From CAKSKB01 sp034186235 (lineage in GTDB: Bacteria; Bacillota; Clostridia; HGM11514): a DNA stretch of 11,064 nt. Position numbers and translations under genes: made by a program. Below, piece by piece: positions 1 to 6,590 of this stretch (position 1 is its first letter; every line of letters starts with the position of its first letter). The notes beneath the pieces are model-generated. The model was not told where the DNA came from. It saw nothing but the letters and a program-made list of their open reading frames with translations, and did no database searches. The DNA is taken from assembly GCA_034186235.1 (NCBI GenBank), contig JAXGBA010000107.1, positions 1-11,064 of the forward strand, read 5' to 3'.

Positions 1-716
1 CAACAGTCAAGCTGATATATACCGTGTTAAAGCTCGGTTTGGATACTGCCGCCGATAGCGGCTTAATGCCTACCGTTTGCAAGCGTATAAAGCTGCCGAA
101 GCAGAAAAATAAAGAGGTTATCGTGTTTGGTAAAAACGAGCAGAAAGCAATAGAAAAATACATTGAAAGCTCGGATAATCCTAATGATATAGGGATTTTG
201 ATTTGCCTTTACACAGGTATCAGAATCGGAGAATTATGTGCATTGGAATGGAAAAATATTGACTTAAAAAGAGGTGTTATATCTATACAGCAAACGCTTT
301 ACAGAGCAAAGTCCGACAAAGGGAAAAAGAAAACAGAAATCGTGATTGCCCTACCGAAAAGCGATACATCTGTGCGTGATATACCACTTCCGAAGTTTTT
401 AACCGCAAAGCTCAAAGCGATTGAACACGGAGGTGGTTTTTTAATTAACCGCAAGGGAAAATTCATTGAGCCGACTGTTTACGCTCGGAGATACAAGGCA
501 ATATTAAAGGAAATCGGCGTCCGTGATGTTAAATTCCATACAACCCGGCATACTTTCGCTACAAGAGCGTTGGAAATCGGAATGGATATAAAGACGCTTT
601 CGGAAATACTCGGACACGCTTCTCCGACAGTTACGCTGAATATCTATGCTCACTCTCTGCCGGAGCATAAGGCAAAGGAAATGGATAGGCTCGGAAAAAT
701 GTATAATCCGTCTTAA
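1..716 (+). CDS. Tyrosine recombinase/integrase, N-terminus cut by the window edge
   Basis: This is the catalytic part of a phage/ICE-type tyrosine recombinase, which cuts and rejoins DNA through a covalent 3'-phosphotyrosine. The reading frame is open from base 3 with no stop upstream, so the GTG at 24 is probably internal and the N-terminal SAM-like core-binding domain lies partly outside the window. The visible catalytic residues are Arg in TGIRIGEL (codon at 222), a candidate Lys in the following beta region, the HTTRH box (His and Arg), LGHAS (second His), and the nucleophile Tyr in NIYAH (codon at 645). The end, at the TAA 714-716, is a normal distance past the tyrosine. Integrases of this type usually lie at one end of an integrative element, so an attachment site may be close. 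Whether the genes to the right belong to the same element cannot be decided here. Confidence 0.93.
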   Translation, partial: TVKLIYTVLKLGLDTAADSGLMPTVCKRIKLPKQKNKEVIVFGKNEQKAIEKYIESSDNPNDIGILICLYTGIRIGELCALEWKNIDLKRGVISIQQTLYRAKSDKGKKKTEIVIALPKSDTSVRDIPLPKFLTAKLKAIEHGGGFLINRKGKFIEPTVYARRYKAILKEIGVRDVKFHTTRHTFATRALEIGMDIKTLSEILGHASPTVTLNIYAHSLPEHKAKEMDRLGKMYNPS

Positions 717-768
717 TAAGCCGTCAGAATTTCATAAAAGGCTTGTAAAACCAAATAAATCGGAGTAC

Positions 769-805
769 AAATCGTTTAACTATCAGTTTTACGATTTTTT
801 ATTTT
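769..805 (+). terminator. Probable rho-independent terminator after the integrase
   Basis: Arms AAATCGTTTAAC (769-780) and GTTTTACGATTT (786-797) pair at 10 of 12 positions around a TATCA loop. The right arm runs into a T-rich tract (TTT-A-TTTT). It lies 52 bases after the integrase stop and before the SLOG gene, a sensible place to end the integrase transcript. The stem is AT-rich with a 2-bp internal mismatch, so efficiency is uncertain. Confidence 0.55.
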
Positions 806-840
806 GCCCAAAAATCGCAGTAATTAAACATTTGACGGAG

Positions 841-847
841 AAAGGAG
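841..847 (+). promoter_or_regulatory. Ribosome binding site that decides the GTG start of the SLOG gene
   Basis: AAAGGAG lies 8 bases before GTG 856. An ATG at 854 overlaps that GTG (ATGTG) but is in another frame and encodes only a 20-codon peptide. The GTG frame carries the conserved SLOG sequence, so GTG is the supported start. Confidence 0.7.
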
Positions 848-855
848 TTTTCTAT

Positions 856-1338
856 GTGGAAAATCAAAAACGACTGCATCGCTGCTGTTTTACGGGACAT
901 CGCCCCGAAAAATTAAGCCTTTCCGAATCAGAGGTAAAACCTCTTTTGGCAAAGGCTATTGATACGGCGATAGAAAACGGTTTTACAACATTTATAACGG
1001 GTATGGCACCGGGCGTAGATATATGGGCGGCTGAAATTGTTCTTGAAAAGAAAAGGCAGAATGACGCCCTGCACCTTATCTGTGCCGTACCACACCCCGA
1101 CTTTGAGAAATGTCGTGGATTCTTTGAAGAACAACGCTATAACTGCATAATTAAAAATGCCGATTATGTAACCGCAATCAGCGACCATTATTACAAGGCT
1201 TGCTATCAAAAACGGAACGAATGGATGGTTGACCGTTCAAGCCTTGTAATCGCCGTTTGGAACGGACAGCCAAGTGGGACAAAGAATACCATTGATTATG
1301 CGAAACGCAGAGGGGTTAAAGTGGTTAATGTTTTCTGA
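856..1338 (+). CDS. SLOG-superfamily (YpsA/DUF1273-like) protein, 160 aa
   Basis: A soluble Rossmann-like protein of the SLOG/YpsA type. Members are thought to bind nucleotides or nucleotide-derived ligands; the exact role of this subgroup is not established. Landmarks are CCFTGHRPEKL near residues 10-20 (first strand and glycine-containing loop), FITGMAPGVDIWAAE at about 46-60 (the conserved GxxxGVD signature), LICAVPHP at 74-81, CYQKRNEWMVD at 116-126, and GTKNTIDYAKRRGV near the C-terminus. The open frame extends upstream into the integrase gene, but a good AAAGGAG and the position of the conserved N-terminus point to GTG 856. The length fits a complete single-domain protein. Such genes are common in clostridial chromosomes and mobile elements. 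Some SLOG proteins act as sensors in defence systems, but nothing here ties this one to the downstream operon, and a regulatory gap separates them. Confidence 0.85.
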   Translation: MENQKRLHRCCFTGHRPEKLSLSESEVKPLLAKAIDTAIENGFTTFITGMAPGVDIWAAEIVLEKKRQNDALHLICAVPHPDFEKCRGFFEEQRYNCIIKNADYVTAISDHYYKACYQKRNEWMVDRSSLVIAVWNGQPSGTKNTIDYAKRRGVKVVNVF

Positions 1339-1375
1339 AATTCATAAATTTTGTCTTTATGTCAATCTTATTTTG

Positions 1376-1404
1376 CTTGTGTTGTATTTTGCATATAACA
1401 CAGG
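1376..1404 (+). terminator. Hairpin downstream of the SLOG gene, possible weak terminator
   Basis: CTTGTGTTGTAT (1376-1387) pairs with ATATAACACAGG (1393-1404) over 12 positions, two of them G-T wobbles, around the loop TTTGC. A run of five T begins at 1410, five bases after the stem. That offset and the AT-rich stem make it a weak terminator candidate; it could also be a regulatory structure. Confidence 0.35.
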
Positions 1405-1425
1405 CTAAATTTTTGTGTATTTGTT

Positions 1426-1456
1426 AGAAAATGAAGAAAATTACGAGAAAATGAAG
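1426..1456 (+). repeat. Direct repeat AGAAAATGAAG, two copies 20 bp apart
   Basis: Perfect 11-bp copies lie at 1426-1436 and 1446-1456, start to start 20 bp, about two helical turns. The second copy ends 7 bases before the predicted -35 of the promoter serving the Xre gene. This is a plausible binding site for a regulator on one DNA face, perhaps the Xre protein itself. In such AT-rich DNA chance cannot be excluded. Confidence 0.45.
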
Positions 1457-1463
1457 TGTTTTG

Positions 1464-1492
1464 TTGATTTTATGAATGCTTTATGATATAAT
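1464..1492 (+). promoter_or_regulatory. Sigma-A-type promoter (extended -10) for the Xre regulator
   Basis: The -35 candidate TTGATT (1464-1469) and a perfect TATAAT (1487-1492) are separated by 17 bp. TG sits one base upstream of the -10 (TGaTATAAT), the extended -10 form. The Xre start codon is 36 bases downstream with an AGGAGG (1514-1519) between. Confidence 0.7.
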
Positions 1493-1527
1493 ATACTTGG
1501 TGGCTTATGAAATAGGAGGACTTGTTT

Positions 1528-1743
1528 ATGTGCGTTAGTTATAAAAAACTATGGATTTTACTCGCTCAAAGGGAAATATCAAAAGCGGAATTAAGAAAAC
1601 AACTTTCACTTTCGCCTTCAACATTTACAAAGTTAAACCGCAATGAGGTAGTCTCTTTTAGCGTGCTGATAAAGATATGCGAAAGACTTGACTGCAATAT
1701 TGGCGACATTGTTGATGTTATAAAAACAAATGATAACGCATAA
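1528..1743 (+). CDS. Small Xre-family helix-turn-helix regulator, 71 aa
   Basis: A single-domain Cro/C1-type DNA-binding protein, probably the local transcription regulator. The protein starts MCVSYKKLW. The region around residues 18-43 (ISKAELRKQLSLSPSTFTKL) fits the HTH helices, followed by the closing helices VLIKICERLDCNIGDIVDVI. That pattern is typical of the short HTH_26-like Xre proteins often found beside restriction systems. ATG 1528 is chosen because AGGAGG lies 8 bases upstream; the in-frame TTG at 1522 is too close to it. It lies between two near-identical promoters and 60 bases before the helicase, so it probably controls its own gene and the operon. It lacks the extra C-terminal domain expected of RES-partner antitoxins, so it is not an obvious antitoxin for the RES protein downstream. 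Confidence 0.85.
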   Translation: MCVSYKKLWILLAQREISKAELRKQLSLSPSTFTKLNRNEVVSFSVLIKICERLDCNIGDIVDVIKTNDNA

Positions 1744-1746
1744 ATC

Positions 1747-1768
1747 AGTGTACGGTTTTTTGTACACT
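1747..1768. promoter_or_regulatory. Inverted repeat, candidate operator in front of the defence operon
   Basis: AGTGTAC (1747-1753) and GTACACT (1762-1768) form a perfect 7-bp inverted repeat with an 8-base spacer GGTTTTTT. It ends 8 bases upstream of the -10 at 1777 and covers the place where a -35 would be. A dimeric Xre protein bound here would block RNA polymerase. It does not look like a terminator because no T-run follows the right arm. Confidence 0.55.
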
Positions 1769-1770
1769 TG

Positions 1771-1782
1771 TTATGTTATAAT
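1771..1782 (+). promoter_or_regulatory. Extended -10 promoter for the helicase-led operon
   Basis: TTATGTTATAAT contains a perfect TATAAT (1777-1782) preceded by TG one base upstream. It matches the promoter of the Xre gene (TTATGATATAAT, 1481-1492) at 11 of 12 bases. No good -35 hexamer is present, so it would depend on the extended -10 or on an activator. The first gene begins 21 bases further on. Confidence 0.6.
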
Positions 1783-1803
1783 TGATAATGTGGAGATGTG
1801 AAT

Positions 1804-4800
1804 ATGGAAATAATTGATAATATTTCAAAAACGCTTAAAGATGATTTGAAGTTAGAACTAAAAAACGGAAGCAAGCTATCTGTTGCAGCGGCTTGTTTCT
1901 CTATTTATGCCTTTCAAGAGTTAAAAGAAGAATTGAAAAACATAGATGAAATGCGTTTTATATTTACTTCGCCCACATTTACCACAGAAAAAGCAAAGAA
2001 AGAAAAACGAGAATTTTACATTCCCCGTCTTAATCGTGAAAGGAGCTTGTACGGCACAGAATTTGAAGTTAAGCTCCGCAATGAGCTTACACAAAAGGCA
2101 ATAGCAAAAGAATGTGCCGATTGGATACGAAAAAAAGTAGTGTTCAAGTCGAATATATCCAGCGATAATATGATGGGATTTATAAATGCGGACGACAAAA
2201 GTTATATGCCTATAAACGGATTTACAACGGTTGATTTAGGGTGTGAGCGAGGCAACAATGCCTATAATGTTGTTCAGAAAACAGAATCACCTATGTCTGA
2301 CCTTTATATTAAACTGTTTAACGATTTGTGGAATGATAAAACAAAGATGCAAGATGTTACGAATGAGGTTATTGACAACATAACGGCGGCATATAACGAA
2401 AACTCTCCCGATTTTATCTACTTTGTAACTCTATACAATATATTTAACGAATTTCTTGAAGATATATCGGAAGATGTACTTCCGAATGAGGCAACCGGTT
2501 TTAAGGAAAGTAAAATATGGGGTATGCTCTATAACTTTCAAAAAGACGCCGTGCTTGCTATTATAAATAAACTTGAAAAATATAACGGCTGCATTTTGGC
2601 GGACAGTGTTGGTCTTGGTAAGACTTTTACTGCACTCGCCGTTATCAAGTATTATGAAAATCGAAATAAATCAGTCCTTGTTTTGTGCCCTAAAAAACTG
2701 ACAAATAACTGGAATACATATAAAGATAACTATATCAACAACCCTATTGCGTCAGATAGGCTTAATTATGACGTGCTGTACCATACCGATCTTAACCGCA
2801 AAAGCGGCAAGTCAAACGGACTCGATTTGGACAGGCTTAATTGGGGCAATTATGACCTTGTGGTTATAGACGAGTCGCACAATTTCAGAAACGGCGGAAA
2901 ATTGGTTGAAAATCCCGATGAGGACGAAAAGGATAACCGCTATGTAACCTTGATGAAAAAGGTTATTCGTGCCGGGGTTAAAACAAAAGTGCTTATGCTT
3001 TCCGCAACACCTGTAAATAACCGATTTAATGACCTTAAAAACCAGCTTGCTCTTGCCTATGAAGGGCATACTGATTACATTGATGAGAAATTAAATACAA
3101 CACGCTCGATTGACGAAATTTTCAGAAATGCACAAAGAGCGTTCAACACTTGGAGCAAATGGGAGCCTTCTGAAAGGACAACAGACAGCCTGCTCAAAAT
3201 GCTTGACTTTGATTTTTTCGAGGTGCTCGATTCCGTAACTATCGCCCGTTCAAGAAAACATATACAAAAGTATTACGATATGGCGGATATAGGCACTTTT
3301 CCGACAAGGCTTAAACCTATTTCCGAAAGACCTCCGCTGACAGACCTTAAAGAAGCGATAAATTACAATGAGATATTTGAACAGCTTATGCTGCTTTCTT
3401 TGTCAATCTATACACCGTCACGCTTTATTCACGACAGCAAAATCGAAAAGTATGCGGAATTGTATGAAGACAACAAGGTAAATGTAGGTTTTACACAGGC
3501 AAATCGTGAACAGGGAATCCGCAGACTTACTGCGATAAACCTTATGAAACGTATGGAAAGCTCGGTATATTCATTTAATCTCACGCTGACACGAATTAAG
3601 GAACTTATTAAAAGCACTATTAAAACCATTGATGAATATGACAGTGTTTCAAAAGTGTCCCTTGACCTTACTGACATAAGCAATATAGATGAATTTGACA
3701 ATGACGACCAAAACGGTGATGAACTGTTTTCTTTTGGCAAAAAGGTAAAAATAGAGCTTGCCGATATGGACTATAAATCATGGAAAGACAGTTTGATTAA
3801 AGACCGTGAAATTCTTGAACTTCTTACGCTTATGGTCGGCGATATTACACCGCCGCACGACAGCAAATTACAAGAGCTTTTTGCCGTGCTTAAAAACAAA
3901 ATAGAAAAACCTATCAATGACGGCAATAAAAAAGTTATTATATTTACTGCCTTTGCCGATACGGCAGACTATTTGTATGCAAATGTAAGCGAATATGTTA
4001 AGGCGAATTTCGGACTTAACACAGCGTTGGTTACGGGAAATATAGACGGTAAAACAACCATACCAAAATTAAAATGTGACTTGAACACTGTTTTAACTTG
4101 TTTCTCCCCAGTATCAAAGGGCAGAGATTTGTTTAAAAGTATGCCGAAATGCGATATAGACATTCTCATCGCAACCGACTGTATTTCCGAAGGACAGAAC
4201 CTGCAGGACTGTGATTATCTGATAAACTATGATATACACTGGAACCCTGTTCGCATTATTCAGCGATTTGGTCGAATTGACCGTATCGGAAGCAGAAACG
4301 AATACATACAGCTTGTCAACTTTTGGCCCGATGTCACTCTTGATGAGTATATAGACTTAAAGGCAAAAGTTGAAACAAGAATGAAAATTGTTGATATGAC
4401 AGCAACAGGTGATGACAATATTTTAAGTGATGAAGAAAAAACGGACCTCGAATACAGAAAAGCACAGCTTAAACGCTTACAGGAAGAAGTCGTAGATATT
4501 GAGGATATGTCAAGCGGTATTTCAATTATGGATTTGGGGCTCAATGAGTTCAGGCTCGACTTGCTTGAATATATAAAACACCACCCAGACATTGATAAAA
4601 CGCCGCACGGCCTGCACTCGGTTGTGCCGAGTACACCGGACAGCCCTGCCGGAGTTGTATATGTGCTTAAAAACCGTTCAAATAGCGTTAATATTGATAA
4701 TCAGAACAGACTGCATCCGTTTTATATGGTGTATATATCAAGCGAGGGTGAAGTTGTATGCGACCACTTATCACCGAAAGCAATGCTCGACAAAATGCGT

Positions 4801-5046
4801 TTTCTTTGCAAGGGCAGGACCGAACCTATTGCGGAAGTATACCGTGAATTTAACAAAGAAACCCGTGACGGCAGAGATATGAGCAAGTTTTCACACCTTT
4901 TGGGTGATGCCATTGCGTCTGTTATTCAAGTTAAAGACGAAAGTGATATTGACAGCTTTTTAGGCGGAAATCAAGTCAGCTTTTTGTCGAATGAGATTAA
5001 AGGGCTTGACGATTTTGAACTTATATGCTTTTTAGTTGTAAAATGA
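1804..5046 (+). CDS. SNF2/superfamily 2 helicase with PLD-like N-terminal region, 1080 aa
   Basis: A large ATP-driven DNA translocase. Residues 1-190 resemble the phospholipase D-like leader seen in related helicases, but no HxK catalytic pair is visible, so any nuclease activity is doubtful. The motor is intact: DSVGLGKT (267-274, Walker A), CPKKL (motif Ia), DESH (356-359, Walker B), SATP (400-403, motif III), a long insertion of about 300 residues, IIFTAFADT (motif IV region), ATDCISEGQNL (motif V) and QRFGRIDRIGS (820-830, motif VI with the arginine finger). The RapA/SNF2-like motif V-VI spacing suggests double-strand translocation rather than unwinding. ATG 1804 is preferred to GTG 1798 because GGAG at 1792-1795 is 8 bases upstream. 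The next start follows 10 bases after the stop. Its likely job is sensing or moving along foreign DNA within the restriction operon (inference). Confidence 0.88.
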   Translation: MEIIDNISKTLKDDLKLELKNGSKLSVAAACFSIYAFQELKEELKNIDEMRFIFTSPTFTTEKAKKEKREFYIPRLNRERSLYGTEFEVKLRNELTQKAIAKECADWIRKKVVFKSNISSDNMMGFINADDKSYMPINGFTTVDLGCERGNNAYNVVQKTESPMSDLYIKLFNDLWNDKTKMQDVTNEVIDNITAAYNENSPDFIYFVTLYNIFNEFLEDISEDVLPNEATGFKESKIWGMLYNFQKDAVLAIINKLEKYNGCILADSVGLGKTFTALAVIKYYENRNKSVLVLCPKKLTNNWNTYKDNYINNPIASDRLNYDVLYHTDLNRKSGKSNGLDLDRLNWGNYDLVVIDESHNFRNGGKLVENPDEDEKDNRYVTLMKKVIRAGVKTKVLMLSATPVNNRFNDLKNQLALAYEGHTDYIDEKLNTTRSIDEIFRNAQRAFNTWSKWEPSERTTDSLLKMLDFDFFEVLDSVTIARSRKHIQKYYDMADIGTFPTRLKPISERPPLTDLKEAINYNEIFEQLMLLSLSIYTPSRFIHDSKIEKYAELYEDNKVNVGFTQANREQGIRRLTAINLMKRMESSVYSFNLTLTRIKELIKSTIKTIDEYDSVSKVSLDLTDISNIDEFDNDDQNGDELFSFGKKVKIELADMDYKSWKDSLIKDREILELLTLMVGDITPPHDSKLQELFAVLKNKIEKPINDGNKKVIIFTAFADTADYLYANVSEYVKANFGLNTALVTGNIDGKTTIPKLKCDLNTVLTCFSPVSKGRDLFKSMPKCDIDILIATDCISEGQNLQDCDYLINYDIHWNPVRIIQRFGRIDRIGSRNEYIQLVNFWPDVTLDEYIDLKAKVETRMKIVDMTATGDDNILSDEEKTDLEYRKAQLKRLQEEVVDIEDMSSGISIMDLGLNEFRLDLLEYIKHHPDIDKTPHGLHSVVPSTPDSPAGVVYVLKNRSNSVNIDNQNRLHPFYMVYISSEGEVVCDHLSPKAMLDKMRFLCKGRTEPIAEVYREFNKETRDGRDMSKFSHLLGDAIASVIQVKDESDIDSFLGGNQVSFLSNEIKGLDDFELICFLVVK

Positions 5047-5056
5047 GGTGATTATA

Positions 5057-5674
5057 ATGTTAGGCTTACCGAAAGCTACTGAAATGAGCAAACAACTTCC
5101 CAAAAAGGCGATTTATACGAAATTTCAGATGAATACATCGGCAAAAGAGAAAATAGATGTCGATATTTCAAGAATTACAATAGTAAATGAAATAGCGCCG
5201 AACAAAGTTAATATTCCTGCCGGAGATGAAGTAAAAAGCTTTTTTGTCTTGCTTGTAACATTAAAAAGAAAAGATTTTGATGAGAAGATAGTTGCAATGC
5301 TTTCAAAACTTATTTCTCAAAATATTCTCTTTGTGTTGGAGTATAACGGCGAAAGCAAACTTGCAGTCTACCGCTTAAAAGTATTGCAAACAGGTTGGAA
5401 ACCGACCGAAGAACAACGTGTGGAACTTCAAGGCTTAAACCTTGATAAAGTGTGGGAAAACATTATCAGAAGTTTGGAGTTAGGAGTGTGGAATGAGGAG
5501 TTATCTGTTGACGAAAATATAGAACTGCACGAAAAACAAGCTAAACTCCAAAAAGAAATTGCACGGCTTGAAAAACAAGCACGGGCTGAAAAACAACCAA
5601 AGAAAAAATTTGAATTGGTGCAGAAGATAAAGCTATTAGTAAAAGAGGGTAATTTGTATTATGGAAAAAAATGA
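5057..5674 (+). CDS. DUF4391-like protein, 205 aa
   Basis: Recognised by its overall pattern as a DUF4391-type protein; its biochemical role is unknown. The N-terminus (MLGLPKATEMSKQLPKKAIY) and the central strand-rich part with KQN-like ILFVLEY (90-96) and WKP (114-116) fit the family as I know it. The C-terminal 152-195 is strongly charged and probably a coiled coil, suggesting a binding partner, perhaps the upstream helicase. Start: ATG 5057 has GAGGTG 6 bases upstream; GTG 5048 lies inside that ribosome site and is rejected. Residues 138-150 (SLELGVWNEELS region) come from an inserted in-frame TTAGGA-type DNA repeat, just before the coiled coil. The stop overlaps the RES gene start by 14 bases, so the two are translationally coupled. 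Confidence 0.75.
   Translation: MLGLPKATEMSKQLPKKAIYTKFQMNTSAKEKIDVDISRITIVNEIAPNKVNIPAGDEVKSFFVLLVTLKRKDFDEKIVAMLSKLISQNILFVLEYNGESKLAVYRLKVLQTGWKPTEEQRVELQGLNLDKVWENIIRSLELGVWNEELSVDENIELHEKQAKLQKEIARLEKQARAEKQPKKKFELVQKIKLLVKEGNLYYGKK
5473..5504 (+). repeat. In-frame TTAGGA-type small repeat inside the DUF4391 gene
   Basis: The stretch starting TTAGGAGTGTGG at 5480 matches the mod copy starting at 8351 at 22 of 25 bases. It is read here as LGVWNEEL, a different reading frame from the mod copy (RNVELGVRN). Boundaries are judged by eye. Confidence 0.6.
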
Positions 5675-6590
5675 TGAATTTGATATAAAAAATTTTTTAA
5701 AAATTTGCGATATTCAAAGTAGAACAAATAATGCACATTTCAATTATAATAGGTTTGTTGAAGCTATTATAAAAAATGATAATCAAACCATTGAGGAAAC
5801 AAAAACTTATAAATTGCTGATTGAGATGTTATCTAATGGCAAAAAGAGGTTCAAAGAAAATTTAAGCGCTAATAGTAAGTTATACCGTGCAAGAATTATA
5901 GATATTACAGATATAAATAAACTATCTGTTGTTGGGGATAGGTTGTTTGGTTTAAATAAATACGAATCAAAGGAACCGCCGCTTAACAAATCAAATGAGG
6001 GAAGAAACAATATAGCCGGTGCTTCATATTTGTACTTAGCAAGAGACCCGTATACGGCTGTAGCAGAATGCAAGCCTTTTAGGAGTAGTTATCTATCAGT
6101 TGCAATCTTTAATACAAAACAAACTTTGAATATATTTAATTTTTGCGATAACGACAAAGTTGACGAATTACAAGAAATACAAAAAAGCGAATACTATATG
6201 GTATCTAAACTTGTAGAAAACGTAATGAGAACTTTTTATAGTGCAGTATATAATGATAAAATTGGGTATAGGGTTTCTCAATATATATCAGATCTTGTAA
6301 GAAAATTTGGTTATGATGGAATGGCATACAAAAGTTTTATATCTAACGGCAAGAATTATACAATATTCAACTGTGCCGATACTAATATAGAATTTGTAGA
6401 AAGTGAAATTGTTCAAGTTATTGCTCAACATATAGATATAATGTCGCTAAACAATGGCGAAATTGTTAAAAAAACTAAAAATTTCAAATTGCCAACAAAA
6501 GACGTTATAACTGATTTTAAGAAATATTTAATTGATAAAATCAACTTTCTAAATGGAATTGATGAAACAGGAGGAACAAAAAATGACTGA
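5661..6590 (+). CDS. RES-domain protein, probable NAD+-degrading effector, 309 aa
   Basis: Residues about 72-245 match the RES fold. Characterised RES proteins are ADP-ribosyltransferase-like enzymes that degrade NAD+ or transfer ADP-ribose, stopping growth. Visible landmarks are LYRAR (Arg76), EGRNNIAGASYLYLA (114-127, the equivalent of the GGRWN-G-YLA motif, with Arg115 and Tyr residues), YTAVAEC (Glu136) and GYDGMAYKS (Tyr223, Ser225) followed by NYTIFN. The catalytic set of the family therefore looks preserved. A helical N-terminus of about 70 residues and a C-terminal tail of about 60 are extra to a minimal RES toxin. AGAGGG lies 11 bases before ATG 5661, the start overlaps the DUF4391 stop, and the stop overlaps the mod start. 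The gene is clearly more AT-rich than its neighbours (29 G/C in 120 bases at 5701-5820), suggesting separate acquisition. No RES-type antitoxin gene lies next to it. Confidence 0.8.
   Translation: MEKNDEFDIKNFLKICDIQSRTNNAHFNYNRFVEAIIKNDNQTIEETKTYKLLIEMLSNGKKRFKENLSANSKLYRARIIDITDINKLSVVGDRLFGLNKYESKEPPLNKSNEGRNNIAGASYLYLARDPYTAVAECKPFRSSYLSVAIFNTKQTLNIFNFCDNDKVDELQEIQKSEYYMVSKLVENVMRTFYSAVYNDKIGYRVSQYISDLVRKFGYDGMAYKSFISNGKNYTIFNCADTNIEFVESEIVQVIAQHIDIMSLNNGEIVKKTKNFKLPTKDVITDFKKYLIDKINFLNGIDETGGTKND
6569..6574 (+). promoter_or_regulatory. Ribosome binding site fixing the mod start
   Basis: A perfect AGGAGG sits 8 bases before ATG 6583. It lies downstream of the in-frame ATG at 6553, so the ten extra N-terminal codons from 6553 are not supported. 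Confidence 0.85.

Noticed and set aside
646..855. Upstream extension of the SLOG reading frame into the integrase gene
   Set aside because: The extra 70 codons cover integrase coding sequence and a terminator, look unlike protein, and a good ribosome site precedes GTG 856.
1528..1743. The Xre gene as the antitoxin of the RES protein
   Set aside because: It is a bare HTH without the extra C-terminal domain of RES antitoxins and lies about 3.9 kb from the RES gene. A regulator role fits better.
4260..4592. Antisense and alternate-frame open frames, including 4592-4882 (+) and 9672-10196 (+)
   Set aside because: They lie wholly inside the helicase or res genes, lack ribosome sites, and their sequences look like frame shadows rich in Ser, Arg and Cys.
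5686..5706. A/T homopolymer runs near the RES start as a phase-variation switch
   Set aside because: Runs are only 5-6 bases and common in this AT-rich gene; no longer simple repeat is present.
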